A stretch of 64,000 nt of DNA from Trichobilharzia regenti. Its lineage: Eukaryota > Platyhelminthes > Trematoda > Strigeidida > Schistosomatidae. The DNA lies in the NCBI GenBank assembly GCA_944472135.2, contig OX235262.1:23297362-23361361 (forward strand), read 5' to 3'. Every line of letters begins with the position of its first letter. Position 1 is the first letter of the stretch. Positions 21,011 to 31,914 of this stretch are shown piece by piece. The position numbers and the translations under genes are program-made. The notes beneath the pieces are model-generated. The model was not told where the DNA came from and did not search any database. It worked only from the letters and a program-made list of their open reading frames with translations.

Positions 21011-21410
21011 ATTCGCGACTGGTCTAGCTTGTTTTAAAGTGATAGGTAAAAAACCTTGACTCGATAAGAATGAATCACCGTCCAGTTTCGAATAGTCATT
21101 TGATCAGCCTTTCTTCAGAGAGAGAGATAGGGAGAGAGGCATTGAGAGGGAAGAGAGAGGAAAACTCTCCTATGATGAGTGTATCACCTCTAAGATCTAC
21201 TCCGAATGAGTGAAACAGACACTCACTGATTAAATCACCTCGTTCTGTCTCTGGGTAGCTAGCAATACTGTTCTATATAAGTGGCCACCAACTACTCATT
21301 TCAATCAACCAGTAGTATATACACATATATGTCATCCATGATGTTTTCGAAAGATTGTTTCAGCTACCCAAGAGATGTGGACTGTCTAGTCAGATTCCTC
21401 AGGATGCTAC
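21011..21410. other. Eroded PLE sequence, then unrecognised
   Basis: The first ~120 bp probably continue the PLE. A GA-rich tract lies at 21117-21170. Confidence 0.35.
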
Positions 21411-22172
21411 AAACCATATGCTACGTTACCGTATTTAGCCCGTATTTTATGTGATGAAAACACTGCTAGAAGTGAAACATATAAGTTACTATGTAATTAG
21501 CAAAGTGAATCGACCCTTTCATTGTACATCTTTCTGTAATTTTATGGTGTAACCCTGATATATATATCCATATAACATGTGTGTTTTGTTTGACAGTCTG
21601 ACATATTTTGCTATGTATATATGGATCGATATTCCATTATAATTAGCCAATCATGTTAAGACTGTCTATTGATTTGTTCATTTTGAATATTCGCTCACAC
21701 ACTTGTGTTCACACACTTGTTCGGACATTCTTATATATTTTATTCTCACACTCTTGCGTGACATATTGATTCTCCTTGTGTTTGGAAAATAGAAGTATCA
21801 TCGCAAACCTAGTGAGTGGTCTTCTGATTTCCGTCTTTCTTGCGTCAGGACTATTAAATTCTCGACCAGTACATAACAATAATTTGGCGACGAGTACATA
21901 ATAAACCCTTTCTATCGTTTGATTATAACTTTGCTATTTTATTTTAGTTGTTATTACTTTTATTACGATAATTTTATGCTTCATGCATATTTTTCTTCTT
22001 ATCGCATACTGTAATTCGCTATGTAACTGCTATAGAAACGTCTTGTTATTATTATTATTATTATGTAATGTCTTTTTGTCCTTTTGAGTAAATTAGATCC
22101 AATATTGTATTGAATGCTGAAAATTCCTTGCTGTATCATTAGTACTATTTTTGGAATAAAGCAAAAATTATC
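21411..22172 (+). mobile_element. CR1-like 3' fragment carrying the TG-starting insertion
   Basis: It matches 8445-8860 (last codons, stop and 3' UTR) and ends at GGAATAAAGCA plus ATT. The 348-bp element interrupts the 3' UTR. Confidence 0.82.
21556..21903 (+). mobile_element. 348-bp TG-starting insertion (LTR-like), copy 2
   Basis: It is nearly identical to 13209-13551 (a few substitutions and small indels) but sits in the 3' UTR of a truncated CR1 element. AACCC flanks it at 21551-21555 and 21904-21908. The uninterrupted CR1 sequence at 8571-8590 shows the empty site. Same TG start and same ACATAATA end as copy 1. Confidence 0.8.
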
Positions 22173-22176
22173 ATTA

Positions 22177-22537
22177 TTATCTGAAAAATGTGGTGTATTT
22201 GCACTATAAAAAAAATATACATTTCTAACAACCTGATCACACATTCACTTGTCAAATCAATATATATATGAAAAAAAATTAAGGGCAAAGTGATAAAAAA
22301 AGGTTTAAGAAAAATAAACACAACGTTTTTGTAATCATCAAATCAAATAAGGATTAACAAGGTAGGTTCAAATTGGATTACCGAGCGTTGCTTTAATTAT
22401 TTTTAAATCATTTTTATCACTTTGTTTAATTTAATAACCCTTAATTTTTTTTCGTATAAATCAACTTGACAAATAAATGTGTGAGACGTCAGATTGTTCG
22501 AAATGTATAGCACAAATACATAACATTTTTCAGATAA
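22177..22537. mobile_element. Foldback (MITE-like) element
   Basis: Arms of about 150 bp (22177-22325 and 22385-22537) are imperfect inverted repeats. The outer ends read TTATCTGAAAAATG and CATTTTTCAGATAA. The centre is ~60 bp. No coding capacity. Confidence 0.68.
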
Positions 22538-22556
22538 TCTCTGTCTTCTAATATTT

Positions 22557-23620
22557 TTATTGTCCCCTTGGGTTCCTAGTGGAACATAGGGCTTCAACTG
22601 CACGTCTCCATTTGCCACTTCTGTCTTCCTTCTGCTGTACTTTTCACCTGTATCCATCCATGTTAGTCCATACTGTTTCAACTCTTCTTTACACGATCAC
22701 CTCCATGTCACCCTTGCACTGACGTCCCACTCACCGCTTCCCTTTCGGATTCCACTCGATGGCCTGACGCGCGATGTCACCGTCTTCTAATAACACTATC
22801 CAAATTTATAAAACAGATTAATTGTTTTAAATCTCTCATCTCCTCCTCCCCAAACGATCTTCGATATAATCACCCTTGTATTGACGACTCACTCGTCGCT
22901 TGCCATTCGAATTCCCGATCCATCTACACTTTCCCCAACATATTTGTTGAGCAGTCACCTCTTGGTTGGTTTGTTCCCAGCCAGTCAGCCAGAGTTTCTT
23001 GTTACTAATGCCTTCTGATCATTTGATCTTCACTTTGGAGTCAGTGTGCTTCGGTGGTATAGCGGTTAGTACGCTCGCCGACCATGCATATGGTCCGGGG
23101 TTTGATCCCCGGCCACAGACGCACTCCTTTACCTCACTGAGCCAGAAATAATGCTGGTAAAGAGGAAAGGTTGGGCATGAGGCTAGCAACCCCATCCTGT
23201 AAAAATTAAACACTGCTACAGAAACCTCAAGCCACTAGCTTGGAGCCCTATGTTCCACTAAGAACGTGAAGGAAAAATTATTATTTATTATTATTTGGAG
23301 TCAGTGTAGGCAGCTGTTGACAAAAGTCTGTAAGTTGTTGGAAATACTTTTCGTGACACGTTGGGCAAGTTTCTAACCCGTATAGAAACACTAGCTCATT
23401 TCAATGAATGACTTCACAATTGTATTGAAAATTCGAATCTTGTTGCTTATGCTGAGGCTAAGTGCAGAAGATTTCCAAACTGGTTTCAAGCTGATAAAGT
23501 TGTATTTTGTCTTACCGAACACAGCTGGATTTGACATCTTCATTATTTCGGTAAGCCTATGGTTGAGACGACGCTGCCTGCTTGAAGAAAGTATTTATTT
23601 ATTTATAATTTCTAGTCTGA
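22557..23620 (-). pseudogene. RTE-2 decayed copy interrupted by SINE-B
   Basis: The minus strand shows SISNKIRIFNTIVKS and SISNNLQTFVNSCL, matching the C-terminal RT of the 19.7-kb copy, then the 3' end at 22557. SINE-B splits it at 23048. Confidence 0.75.
23048..23293 (+). mobile_element. SINE-B, complete, with 14-bp target-site duplication
   Basis: TTTGGAGTCAGTGT occurs at 23034-23047 and 23294-23307. The head GGTATAGCGGTTAGTACGC and GGGTTTGATCCCC are Pol III boxes. The body includes GGTTGGGCATGAGGCTAGCA and ends in TTATTATTTATTA. Confidence 0.9.
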
Positions 23621-23739
23621 GACCATTTTCTAGCCTTGTCTACACATCACTGAATTCAAGTCAATTCGAATAAGAACGTGTTCAACAAGGGAAAAATGAC
23701 ACCAATTGGAATTCAACCGATTACGATGACATAAATCAT

Positions 23740-24795
23740 TCACTCAAGTGAATCAAAGAGGTGCAAGATCAAGGTGCAAAGTCGATTCGAACCTGCTTTT
23801 TAGACCATACTGCCTCTTTAGACTCCGTTCCTGAGGTACTTTTATTAAGAAAGCTGATTTCAGCAAACATTGGGTTCCGGGTTAGAAGGTATTCGTCCTG
23901 CATATTTTTCCAGATAGAAGGGAATATGTTGTTTCACACGACAAACGCTCCGCCTCTTTATTTAGGAAATTTGTTGTGCCTTTCAGGTGCTATACTTTCT
24001 CTATTTCCTTGTTTTTACATGCTTTACTGTATTCATCGGAAGCTAATCTCATTGAATATGCTGACCATTTCTGTTCAAGTAGTTTGTTCATTGGATTTTT
24101 ATGATATAAACGGATTTTACCTAAGGTTAACCAATGGTCTCAATCAGATGATCTTAAACTAAATCCTTCTATAAATGTTATACTGTCTGATTCCAGTTTC
24201 AGACGCCAGTAAGACTTGCCCGAACTAATTCAGTCCTATGACTTTTGTAATATCCACTGCACTATGATGATAGATAGTAAATCGAATACTTTATTTTATT
24301 TATTTTTATTTTATTTTTGATTACAGCTTGATTCCACACTGTATTTTTGGTACAAGTATGGAATTTTCAGCATGGATATCGGTAGCCGAAATTTTGCAGG
24401 CCGACACTGACTAATTATTGTTATCAAACATACCGCCACTTGATTGGTAAATTGTTGTGTATTGTAAATAAAATGCTATATATATTGCAGTAGAGCCAGA
24501 GAGGATGAGGATCTAATTGAAAAGTAAATATTTCTTCACTCAATCTTTCTGTTTTCTAAAATTACTTTTGACTGCTCATATTATGTAGAAGATTGAGGGC
24601 TGTAAGTAAAGTTAGTGGTATGCTTGTAAGTCAACTAACTGATATTTTAGGTGATAGGCATTTTAATTCTTGTACACAATTAGCTAGAGTCATCAATCAC
24701 ATCAGATCCTTGAACATCCTCCACACTCAACTTTCTCCTTGTATACTTTAGAATGAAACCAGAAGGGATTTCATGAGAATTTATGCTTGTACAGC
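23740..24795 (+). pseudogene. CR1-like decayed copy
   Basis: It contains CFLDHTASLDSVPEVLLLRK (motif A with the first Asp kept), and after an interruption VSKVSGMLVSQLTDILGDRH, both matching the 963-codon protein. SINE-A and terminal-repeat debris lie at 24315-24530. Confidence 0.72.
24315..24412 (-). mobile_element. SINE-A 3' fragment
   Basis: The minus strand matches the last ~95 bp of 18377-18563. Confidence 0.65.
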
Positions 24796-24796
24796 T

Positions 24797-25350
24797 ATCA
24801 GTTAGAGAACCACTGAAAACCAGGGAGTACTGGACAGATATTTCATCCTAGTTTGAGAATCATCGCCAGTACGCACCCACTGCTAGGGTTCAAACCCAAG
24901 ACCTTCCGATCACGAGGTAAACTCGTTTTAACATTCAGTCACTGGGACCTAATTCAGTGGCCAGTCAATGAATTCTAACTTCTACCAATTCGTGATTAAG
25001 CACGACCAACAACTAGTGTCGTCGGTGGGACGTCCATCCTCACACTTAACTGGATGGACTTCACTGGTCACAACTTCTCACTAGAACTTCAGGAAACTGT
25101 GTCGTGTAGCAAGTCACTAGCGACGACATTGGTTGGTGGTCACGATAAATCACGAATTGGTAGAAGTTAGAATTCATGGACTGGCCACTGAATCGGGTCC
25201 CAGAGGCTGGATGGTATATGAGCTTGCCGTGTAACCGGGAGGTCCCGGGTTCGAACCCTTGCAGTAGGTGCGTTCTGGCGATGATCCCCAAACTAGGATG
25301 AAACAGCTGTCCAGTACTCCTAGCTGGTTTCCAATGGTTTTCTGATATCA
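24797..25350. mobile_element. SINE-C inverted pair
   Basis: The minus-strand unit (24797-25000) and the plus-strand unit (25145-25350) each carry a B-box (GGGTTCGAACCC on plus). A ~140-bp centre separates them. Confidence 0.7.
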
Positions 25351-26097
25351 TCCATGATAAACTCGTAAAAACAAGAATAATCTTAACAAACCAACTACAG
25401 AAAATTTATTACTTTTACAATTTATTGTTGTTCTTTGGAAAAAAGTGATTATATTATTACTAGTAAATGCAGCATACGCTATGACACGAACACGACGGAA
25501 GAACCAGTTCAAGTTGAAAACCACTGACGTGTTCACCGTTTCTGTGTGTGATCATGATGCATCTATCTGAGATATTGTTATTTTGTTAGTATAAGTTAAT
25601 TATCTCATTATAATTGGTGGAATTCTAAATACACCTGTCATTTCTTTCGTAGAGAACAATTTCGTTGATGTGCGTGCACGACATGGAGATAAGAAATAGG
25701 TCTCTCAGACAAGAAATATCACAGCAGTAGTAGTGTGGCAAGTGCTACTAATAAGATTTATCAGTAGTATAAAAGCATCAAATAGCAGGAAGATAGATTT
25801 TGAATGTCAAAGAAAGCAAAAATGATGCAGCATTGTGAAGATAAACGAGAGAGACGTGAAAGGTGTCAAAAGAAACACAATACGAAGGCCAGAAGTACTA
25901 CACATCACGAAGATCTGTGCAAATTGTGCGTTTTTCAAGATAAGGTGCGTACATAATTTGGTTATATATAGAGATACCGACTTCCGAATAAACATTCCTT
26001 TACGAAGTCTTCATCTTCTGCCGTAACAGTAGTAGTATTAGTAACCAGAGGGAAATATACAAAACCTTCAATTCAATAGAGATATATCTGCGGAAAC
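25351..26097. other. No gene recognised
   Basis: AT-rich; short ORFs lack motifs. This could be host intergenic DNA. Confidence 0.4.
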
Positions 26098-26339
26098 ACT
26101 AAAAAATCGACTGTCGCGCTCACTCAAGAAGACCTTCTTCGCAGCTGAACTACGACTAACCTTCTCCACAAAACCTATGATTCCTATGAACGTGAAGGAT
26201 AAGCTATCACTGCTGGCCTAGTCAATGTGTATTTATCAATTCGCCTGTTCGTGTGGAGCCAGGTATGTCGACCATACCCAGCGTTCGCTTTCCAAGTGTA
26301 TCACCGAACACTTACCAACATGGTTTTACAAAGGAGAAA
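26098..26339 (+). pseudogene. Penelope-like GIY-YIG fragment, left of the RTE-1 insertion
   Basis: It encodes CIYQFACSCGARYVDHTQRS, then CITEHLPTWFYKG. The Y-I-G of the core has become Y-V-D, suggesting an inactive nuclease. It continues at 30114. Confidence 0.78.
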
Positions 26340-29300
26340 CCCGACCGAAAGCTGCTACCTTGACGTGGTGGTCGGGCTTGAACACCGCAATGACCTAATC
26401 AAGCTATACTGGCTGAGACTTATGTCTCTTGAGGTTCTACCATGCCAGGCAGGTTGTTTGGATAGCGGTTAAACAAAAAGCAGCTACCCAATCCAACATC
26501 ATGATAAATACAAAATTACAAAATTTCATGCCGGATCGGCCGTGGCCCGGATTAACAACGACCGCGCTTCCTGCTGCCGTGTCACAGGGCGGGAGTGATA
26601 AATCTGCTACTGAGACACACAAAACAAAAAGAACAAACAAAAGCAGGCCGCGTGTGACCGGCCTCAAGCAGTTGTCCCCTGGGCTCTGCGGTCACGCAAC
26701 CAACTTCCACGGTGTGGGCAGCCGGGAAGTAACAATCGCCCTCACAATCCGAAATGCACACGAAACCTCTCTATTACTCACTCATCTTTGTCTTCATCTT
26801 CATCTCTATCATCTTGCCTTCCTTCCACTGATGCAACTCCTCGACTTGATAGCTCTCCACTTCCTCTCCACTCTGCGTCCACTAAAAACGATGGAAGCCA
26901 AAAAACCACCACCGACAGCCTCTTAAAGCCGCGCCACCAATTTCATATAGGAGCTCTTAATGTTAGGACACTTTGCCAAATAGGACAACAAGCATCACTA
27001 GCCAAGACCCTGGCATCACGAGCCATTGATGTATGTTGTGTTTCAGAAACACGCATACAAGACCCAAGTGTGGTTATTCACCTAACCCCACCTGGCCAAC
27101 AGGTTGAATCTGCAAAATTCACCTTGAGGGTGTCAGGAGATGCCACAGCTAGTTCACGAGGATTAGCTGGCGTAGGGATAGCTTTGAGTACTAGGGCAGA
27201 AAAGACATTGCTTGACTGGATCCCGGTAGATAGCCGAATGTGTGCTGTCCGCCTGAACGGATCAGTAAGAAGGAGGAAGGACTGCACTACTCGCCGATGC
27301 CTTTTCGTAATCTCCGCCTACGCCCCCACTGACTGCAGTTCAGATGAAACGAAGGATGAGTTCTACCAAAAGCTGTCTAGTTTGGTGAGAAAGGCTAAAC
27401 GCTCAGACATAGTCGTTCTAGCTGGTGACTTTAACGCTCAAGTAGGGAAATTGTGTCAATCTGAGAAGGATGTCGGTGGCACCTATGGAGTTCCGTGCCA
27501 GCGAACCGACAACGGTGACCGTCTCCTACAGTTCTGCTCTGATAATCATTTGTTTCTTGTAAGCACTAACTTCAAACACAAGGAGAGACACTGTTTGACT
27601 TGGAGACCCCCTTCATCAAACCAACGCTGGACACAAATAGACCACATAGCAATAAGCTATCGTTGGCGTGGGTCGGTAGGAGATTGTCGCTCCTTCTGGA
27701 ACACGTGCGTAGATACCGACCATGCACTGGTCCGCGCTCGTGTGTGCTTACGACTGAACGGACGTAGGAAACAGCTGGCGGTAAAACCATCACGTCCCCA
27801 GCTCGATCAGGAAACTAAATCCGTATTTGAGGAAGAACTAGCTAAACACATATCTGTGTTCGACAGCTGTGCTCACCCTGAAGAAGCTTGGAAAAATATC
27901 CAGGCAGCCATAGATACAGCTGTAAAAGCTGTGAATAAGGTAAACCCAAAGGTGAGTAAAAACCACTGGATCTCCACCGCCTCATCCGAACTGATAGATG
28001 CTAGAAGACTTATTCCGGCGAGCTCCGAATTCAATGAGGAGCGAAAGCTGCACAAGAGGAAACTTACGAAAAGTCTCCGCAAGGACCGTGAACAGTGGTG
28101 GGCGACAAAAGCCAAAGAGATGGAGAAAGCTTCGAGGATAGGCAACACCAGGCAACTCTTTGGACTCATCAGGGAAACGGGTGGGAGAAGACAAATCATT
28201 AGTGAGACAATCTCGGAAAAAAATGGCACTATAATTAGCTCACAGGATAGACGACTGGATCGTTGGAAAGAGCATTATGAGGAGCAGTTTAATTTGCCCA
28301 CAGCCACGCTCAACCTTCCGAGCATCCAACACCTCCCTGAATGGGATATAGATACAGGTCCTCCGTCACTAACTGAGGTTACTAAAGCTGTCACCAATCT
28401 GAAACTAGGCAAAGCAGCGGGACCTGATGGAATGACTCCAGAGGTATTTAAGTACGGTGGAGACAGCTTACTGTCCGGATTAACTGAGGTACTAGGCAGC
28501 GTCTGGGAATCAGAAGAAGTCCCATCGGGTTGGTGTAAGTCACTGATTATCCCCATATACAAGAAGGGAGACAAGTCTTCCTGTGATAATCACAGAGGGA
28601 TTAGCTTGACTAATATAGTATCTAAAGTCTTAGGCTCAATAATCATGCGTAGACTGAGTGGTGCTCGGGAAGCACAAACACGAGAGAGCCAGGCAGGCTT
28701 TAGACCAGGAAGAGGGTGTATTGATCATATCTTCACCCTCCGACAGATTCTAGAACATAGGCATTCCTACCGGCGTCCAACAGTCATTATATTTCTTGAC
28801 CTAAAGGCAGCATTCGACTCTGTCGATCGGGAAGTTCTCTGGAGATGCTTGGCTGTAAAGGGAATTCCGAGAAAATATATTGCACTGATTAAGGCACTCT
28901 ATTCGTACTCATACAGCCAGGTGAGGGCTTACGGCGAGCTGTCATCTGAACTGATGACGACCAGTGGTGTCCGTCAAGGATGCCCATTATCTCCTTTTCT
29001 ATTCAACTTCATCATAGATGTGTTAATGGACTTAACCCTAGGTGACTTCAGCGATTCAGGGATTGACTTGCTACCTGGGAATAATCTCGTTGACTTGGAA
29101 TATGCAGACGATATAGTCCTTCTAGGCGAAGACGCTGACGAAATGCAGAGTCTTCTAAACACCTTGAACAGCAATCTACGAATGTTTGGCATGCGATTCG
29201 CTCCCGCCAAATGCAAGATGATGTTACAGGACTGGACTACGCTGGCTCCTAGTTTAAAAATAGGAAGTGAAGTGGTAGAGCACGTTGACCGCTTCACTTA

Positions 29301-30113
29301 TTTGGGAAGTACCATCAGCCCCAACGGGCTGATCTCTGACGAAATCTCAGCACGAATACAAGGGGCTCGTTTCGCATTTGTTAGTTTACGCCGACTCTGG
29401 CGTAGACGAGATGTTCGACTATCGACCAAAGGGCGGGTGTACTGCTCATCAGTCCGCTCCGTCCTCCTTTATGGTTGTGAGACCTGGCCACTCAGAGTGG
29501 AAGACATGAAAAGACTAGCTGTCTTTGATCATAGGTGCCTGCGTTCTATATCCCGTGTAAAGTGGCATAATAAGGTGAGCAACATGGAGGTTAGGCGTAG
29601 AGTCCTAGGTAAACAGGGGAAATCAATCGACGAAGTCGTGAAGCTACATCGACTGAGATGGTTAGGACATGTGTTACGTATGCCAAGCCATCGCCTCCCT
29701 CGACGAGCAATGTTAGCGGATATAGGGTCAGGCTGGAAAAAAGCTAGCGGCGGTCAAACAAAAACTTGGCATCAGTCAATGAAATCCACAACAGTTGGTC
29801 TTAGCCACGTAGGAAGGTGTAGACTTCCAGGCTGGGGTCCTCGGGACGGCAAAAATCTATGGTTGGAAACAATTGGTGACATGGCTCAAAATCGTTCTCA
29901 GTGGCGCAGATGCATCCACTCCCTGTGACTTATGATCTCCAATGAAACTGTTTTGTATTTCTTTATTACTCCTTTGTCTCACACCTCTGCTCACTGTTTC
30001 TATTTGCTTTTCTTGTACTTTCTTCTCTTGCTTCGCGTGCTACACGGAATGTGGCGACTTGAACTTCCGCACATTTGTGCAAAGTTCTATGTCGAAAACA
30101 GACAGACAGACAG
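26340..30113 (+). mobile_element. RTE-1: full-length RTE retrotransposon with 12-bp target-site duplication
   Basis: The 12-mer ACAAAGGAGAAA occurs at 26328-26339 and again at 30114-30125, directly flanking the element. Removing the element rejoins a PLE GIY-YIG reading frame (left end ITEHLPTWFYKG, right end SSILEHLIESGH). The 5' end starts CCCGACC at 26340-26346, complementary to GGTCGGG at 26370-26376. The 5' leader of ~450 nt is GC-richer than the surroundings. The 3' UTR ends in (CAGA)n at 30099-30113. Decayed relatives lie at 33.7, 36.0, 39.95, 52.0 and 53.5-54.5 kb. Confidence 0.92.
26788..29928 (+). CDS. RTE-clade retrotransposon polyprotein (endonuclease + reverse transcriptase), uninterrupted
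   Basis: The 1046-codon ORF is intact. The endonuclease starts near residue 52 with GALNVRTLCQIGQQ, has CVSETR as the Glu motif, VLAGDFNAQVG in the centre and DH at 311-312. Reverse transcriptase runs from about 510 to 790: KLGKAAGPDGMTPEVFK, IIPIYKKGDKSSCDNHRGIS, QAGFRPGRGCIDH, motif A FLDLKAAFDSV (Asp near 671), SGVRQGCPLSPFLFN and catalytic YADD at 772-775. A C-terminal region with RLRWLGHVLRM and a region resembling other schistosome RTE proteins closes it. The order and motifs fit RTE elements such as SR2; the exact family was not checked. The first ~50 residues are Ser/Pro-rich and the true start may be internal. Enzymatic activity looks possible. Confidence 0.92.
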   Translation: MSSSSSLSSCLPSTDATPRLDSSPLPLHSASTKNDGSQKTTTDSLLKPRHQFHIGALNVRTLCQIGQQASLAKTLASRAIDVCCVSETRIQDPSVVIHLTPPGQQVESAKFTLRVSGDATASSRGLAGVGIALSTRAEKTLLDWIPVDSRMCAVRLNGSVRRRKDCTTRRCLFVISAYAPTDCSSDETKDEFYQKLSSLVRKAKRSDIVVLAGDFNAQVGKLCQSEKDVGGTYGVPCQRTDNGDRLLQFCSDNHLFLVSTNFKHKERHCLTWRPPSSNQRWTQIDHIAISYRWRGSVGDCRSFWNTCVDTDHALVRARVCLRLNGRRKQLAVKPSRPQLDQETKSVFEEELAKHISVFDSCAHPEEAWKNIQAAIDTAVKAVNKVNPKVSKNHWISTASSELIDARRLIPASSEFNEERKLHKRKLTKSLRKDREQWWATKAKEMEKASRIGNTRQLFGLIRETGGRRQIISETISEKNGTIISSQDRRLDRWKEHYEEQFNLPTATLNLPSIQHLPEWDIDTGPPSLTEVTKAVTNLKLGKAAGPDGMTPEVFKYGGDSLLSGLTEVLGSVWESEEVPSGWCKSLIIPIYKKGDKSSCDNHRGISLTNIVSKVLGSIIMRRLSGAREAQTRESQAGFRPGRGCIDHIFTLRQILEHRHSYRRPTVIIFLDLKAAFDSVDREVLWRCLAVKGIPRKYIALIKALYSYSYSQVRAYGELSSELMTTSGVRQGCPLSPFLFNFIIDVLMDLTLGDFSDSGIDLLPGNNLVDLEYADDIVLLGEDADEMQSLLNTLNSNLRMFGMRFAPAKCKMMLQDWTTLAPSLKIGSEVVEHVDRFTYLGSTISPNGLISDEISARIQGARFAFVSLRRLWRRRDVRLSTKGRVYCSSVRSVLLYGCETWPLRVEDMKRLAVFDHRCLRSISRVKWHNKVSNMEVRRRVLGKQGKSIDEVVKLHRLRWLGHVLRMPSHRLPRRAMLADIGSGWKKASGGQTKTWHQSMKSTTVGLSHVGRCRLPGWGPRDGKNLWLETIGDMAQNRSQWRRCIHSL

Positions 30114-30895
30114 ACAAAGGAGAAAAACGATGTTCCCGCAGCTCCATCTTAGAACATCTGATAGAATCCGGACACCAAGCTACACCCCAAACAAACTTAA
30201 AAGTCGTCTACAGAGTAAGAAGTAGTCTTCCTGAAAGTATACGAATCAGACTTCTTCAAATTACAGAAACAATGGCGATTCACTTCCTAAGTCCTGAACT
30301 CTCCATACAGAAGAAGTTCGTTCAATCACTACATTTCCAATGGACGTAATCTATCTTATTACCCGACAAGTAAATTCTGCCTAATCTTTTTTCTTCTCTG
30401 TCTCTTCATTAGTATTATTTTGTCTTCTCAATTGTAATATTTTACATTTACAACTTTCTTGTTCTCTACCCCCATCCGATTTGATTTCTGCACCTCACCA
30501 CCACTGTTACTGACTTGACCAACGCTAAATGTCTAGTCATTTATGTTACGTCATGCAACTTATTTGCTCGATTTCAGTTCTAATTTAAATGGTAAAATTA
30601 TCTACCCCACTTCCACTTAGTCTCTACCTATAATTACCTCTGTTGCTACTCTGACCTAAGTTGAAACATTTTAGTCAATTATATTCCACGTCATCTAACT
30701 TACTAACTCAATCTTACTTTAGTTGCTGTCCAATTAACCTTGTTTCTATATTAGATCATTCTTTTATTACCTGATCAATTATTTAAACTTGACAAACCTC
30801 ATGTACACACACAAATAATTATATATAAATGCGATTGTACAGCTATGTGAATGAATTCGCCGTCGAAAAGAGTCTCTTCGCTGAACGTAATCCAC
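30114..30895 (+). pseudogene. Penelope-like C-terminus and 3' end, right of the RTE-1 insertion
   Basis: SSILEHLIESGHQATPQTNL through LLQITETMAIHFLSPELSIQ is the PLE C-terminus. The 3' end near 30819-30870 contains CGATTGTACAGCT and GTCGAAAAGAGTC, also seen in the inverted arms at 50805-51578 and at 52199. Confidence 0.78.
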
Positions 30896-30898
30896 AAC

Positions 30899-31914
30899 AG
30901 GAAACTTACGGAAGCATTCAAAGTGAAGACGGGAGTGAGACAAGGCTGTCTCCTATCGCCAATCATCTTCCTGATTGCAGTAGACTGGATAATGTGACAG
31001 ACAGCGGACAATGAGGAAACAGGCCTAAAATGGACTCACACAAAAAACTTGGAGGATCTCGACTTCGCCGATGATATATGTCTGATTTCCCCCAAACTGG
31101 AAAATATGCAAGTGAAAAGCAACAAGCTGGTAGAAGCATCCACAGAAGATAGGACTTCAGGTGAACATAGATAAAACAGAGGTGATGAAGATTCCTGGCC
31201 AACACCAACAGCAACAACAACAACAGACAGCAATCAGCCAGCATAAATAGGAGGAACCTGAAAGAAACAACCTCCTTTACCTACCTACCTGGGAAGCATC
31301 GTTTCAACTACAGGTGGACAGAACTGACGAAGATATAAAGGCAAGAATCGGAAAAACAAGACAAGCTTTCATTACCCTCAAGTCTATGAGGAGGTCAAAA
31401 GCACTCAGAATCAAAAATAACATCCGAATTTTTAACTCTAATGTGAAGTCAGTCAGTACTACTCACTGTACGGATGATAGACTTGGCGCGTCATAAAGAG
31501 CACCTCAAATAAACTGCAGACCTTCACCAACAGCTGTCTTCACTCAATACTCAAGATCAGATGGCCGGCCAGAAAAGATCAGCAACAGGTTGGGATCCTC
31601 TGTCAATGAGCTAACCAACCAGGAACCGATTGTGAAACAAATAGGAAGGAAGAAATGGAGATGGATTGGTCATACTCAGAGAAAACCATCAAGTGACATC
31701 ATTAGACAAGCCATTGCTCGAGTGGATCCCGAAGGCGAAGCGGCGAGTTGGTCGTCAGTGCAAGGGTGACTTGGAGGAGGTCATGTGAAGAGAAGATGAA
31801 AGCATGTGGGCAGACTTGGAGCGGAGTGAAAAAGTTGGCAGAAAACAGAAGGCAATGGAGACGCGTAGCTGAAGCCCTATGTTCCTCTAGGAATTAAAGG
31901 ATATAATAATAATA
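30899..31914 (+). pseudogene. RTE-2 decayed copy
   Basis: It starts AACTTACGGAAGC like the 19.7-kb copy and follows it to CCTCTAGGAATTAAAGGAT. Frames are broken by several short insertions, many of four bases. Confidence 0.85.

Noticed and set aside
26340..26410. Firm call of an HDV-like ribozyme
   Set aside because: Only P1-, P3- and P4-like pairings could be found; P2 and the catalytic strand are missing, so it is kept as a finding only.
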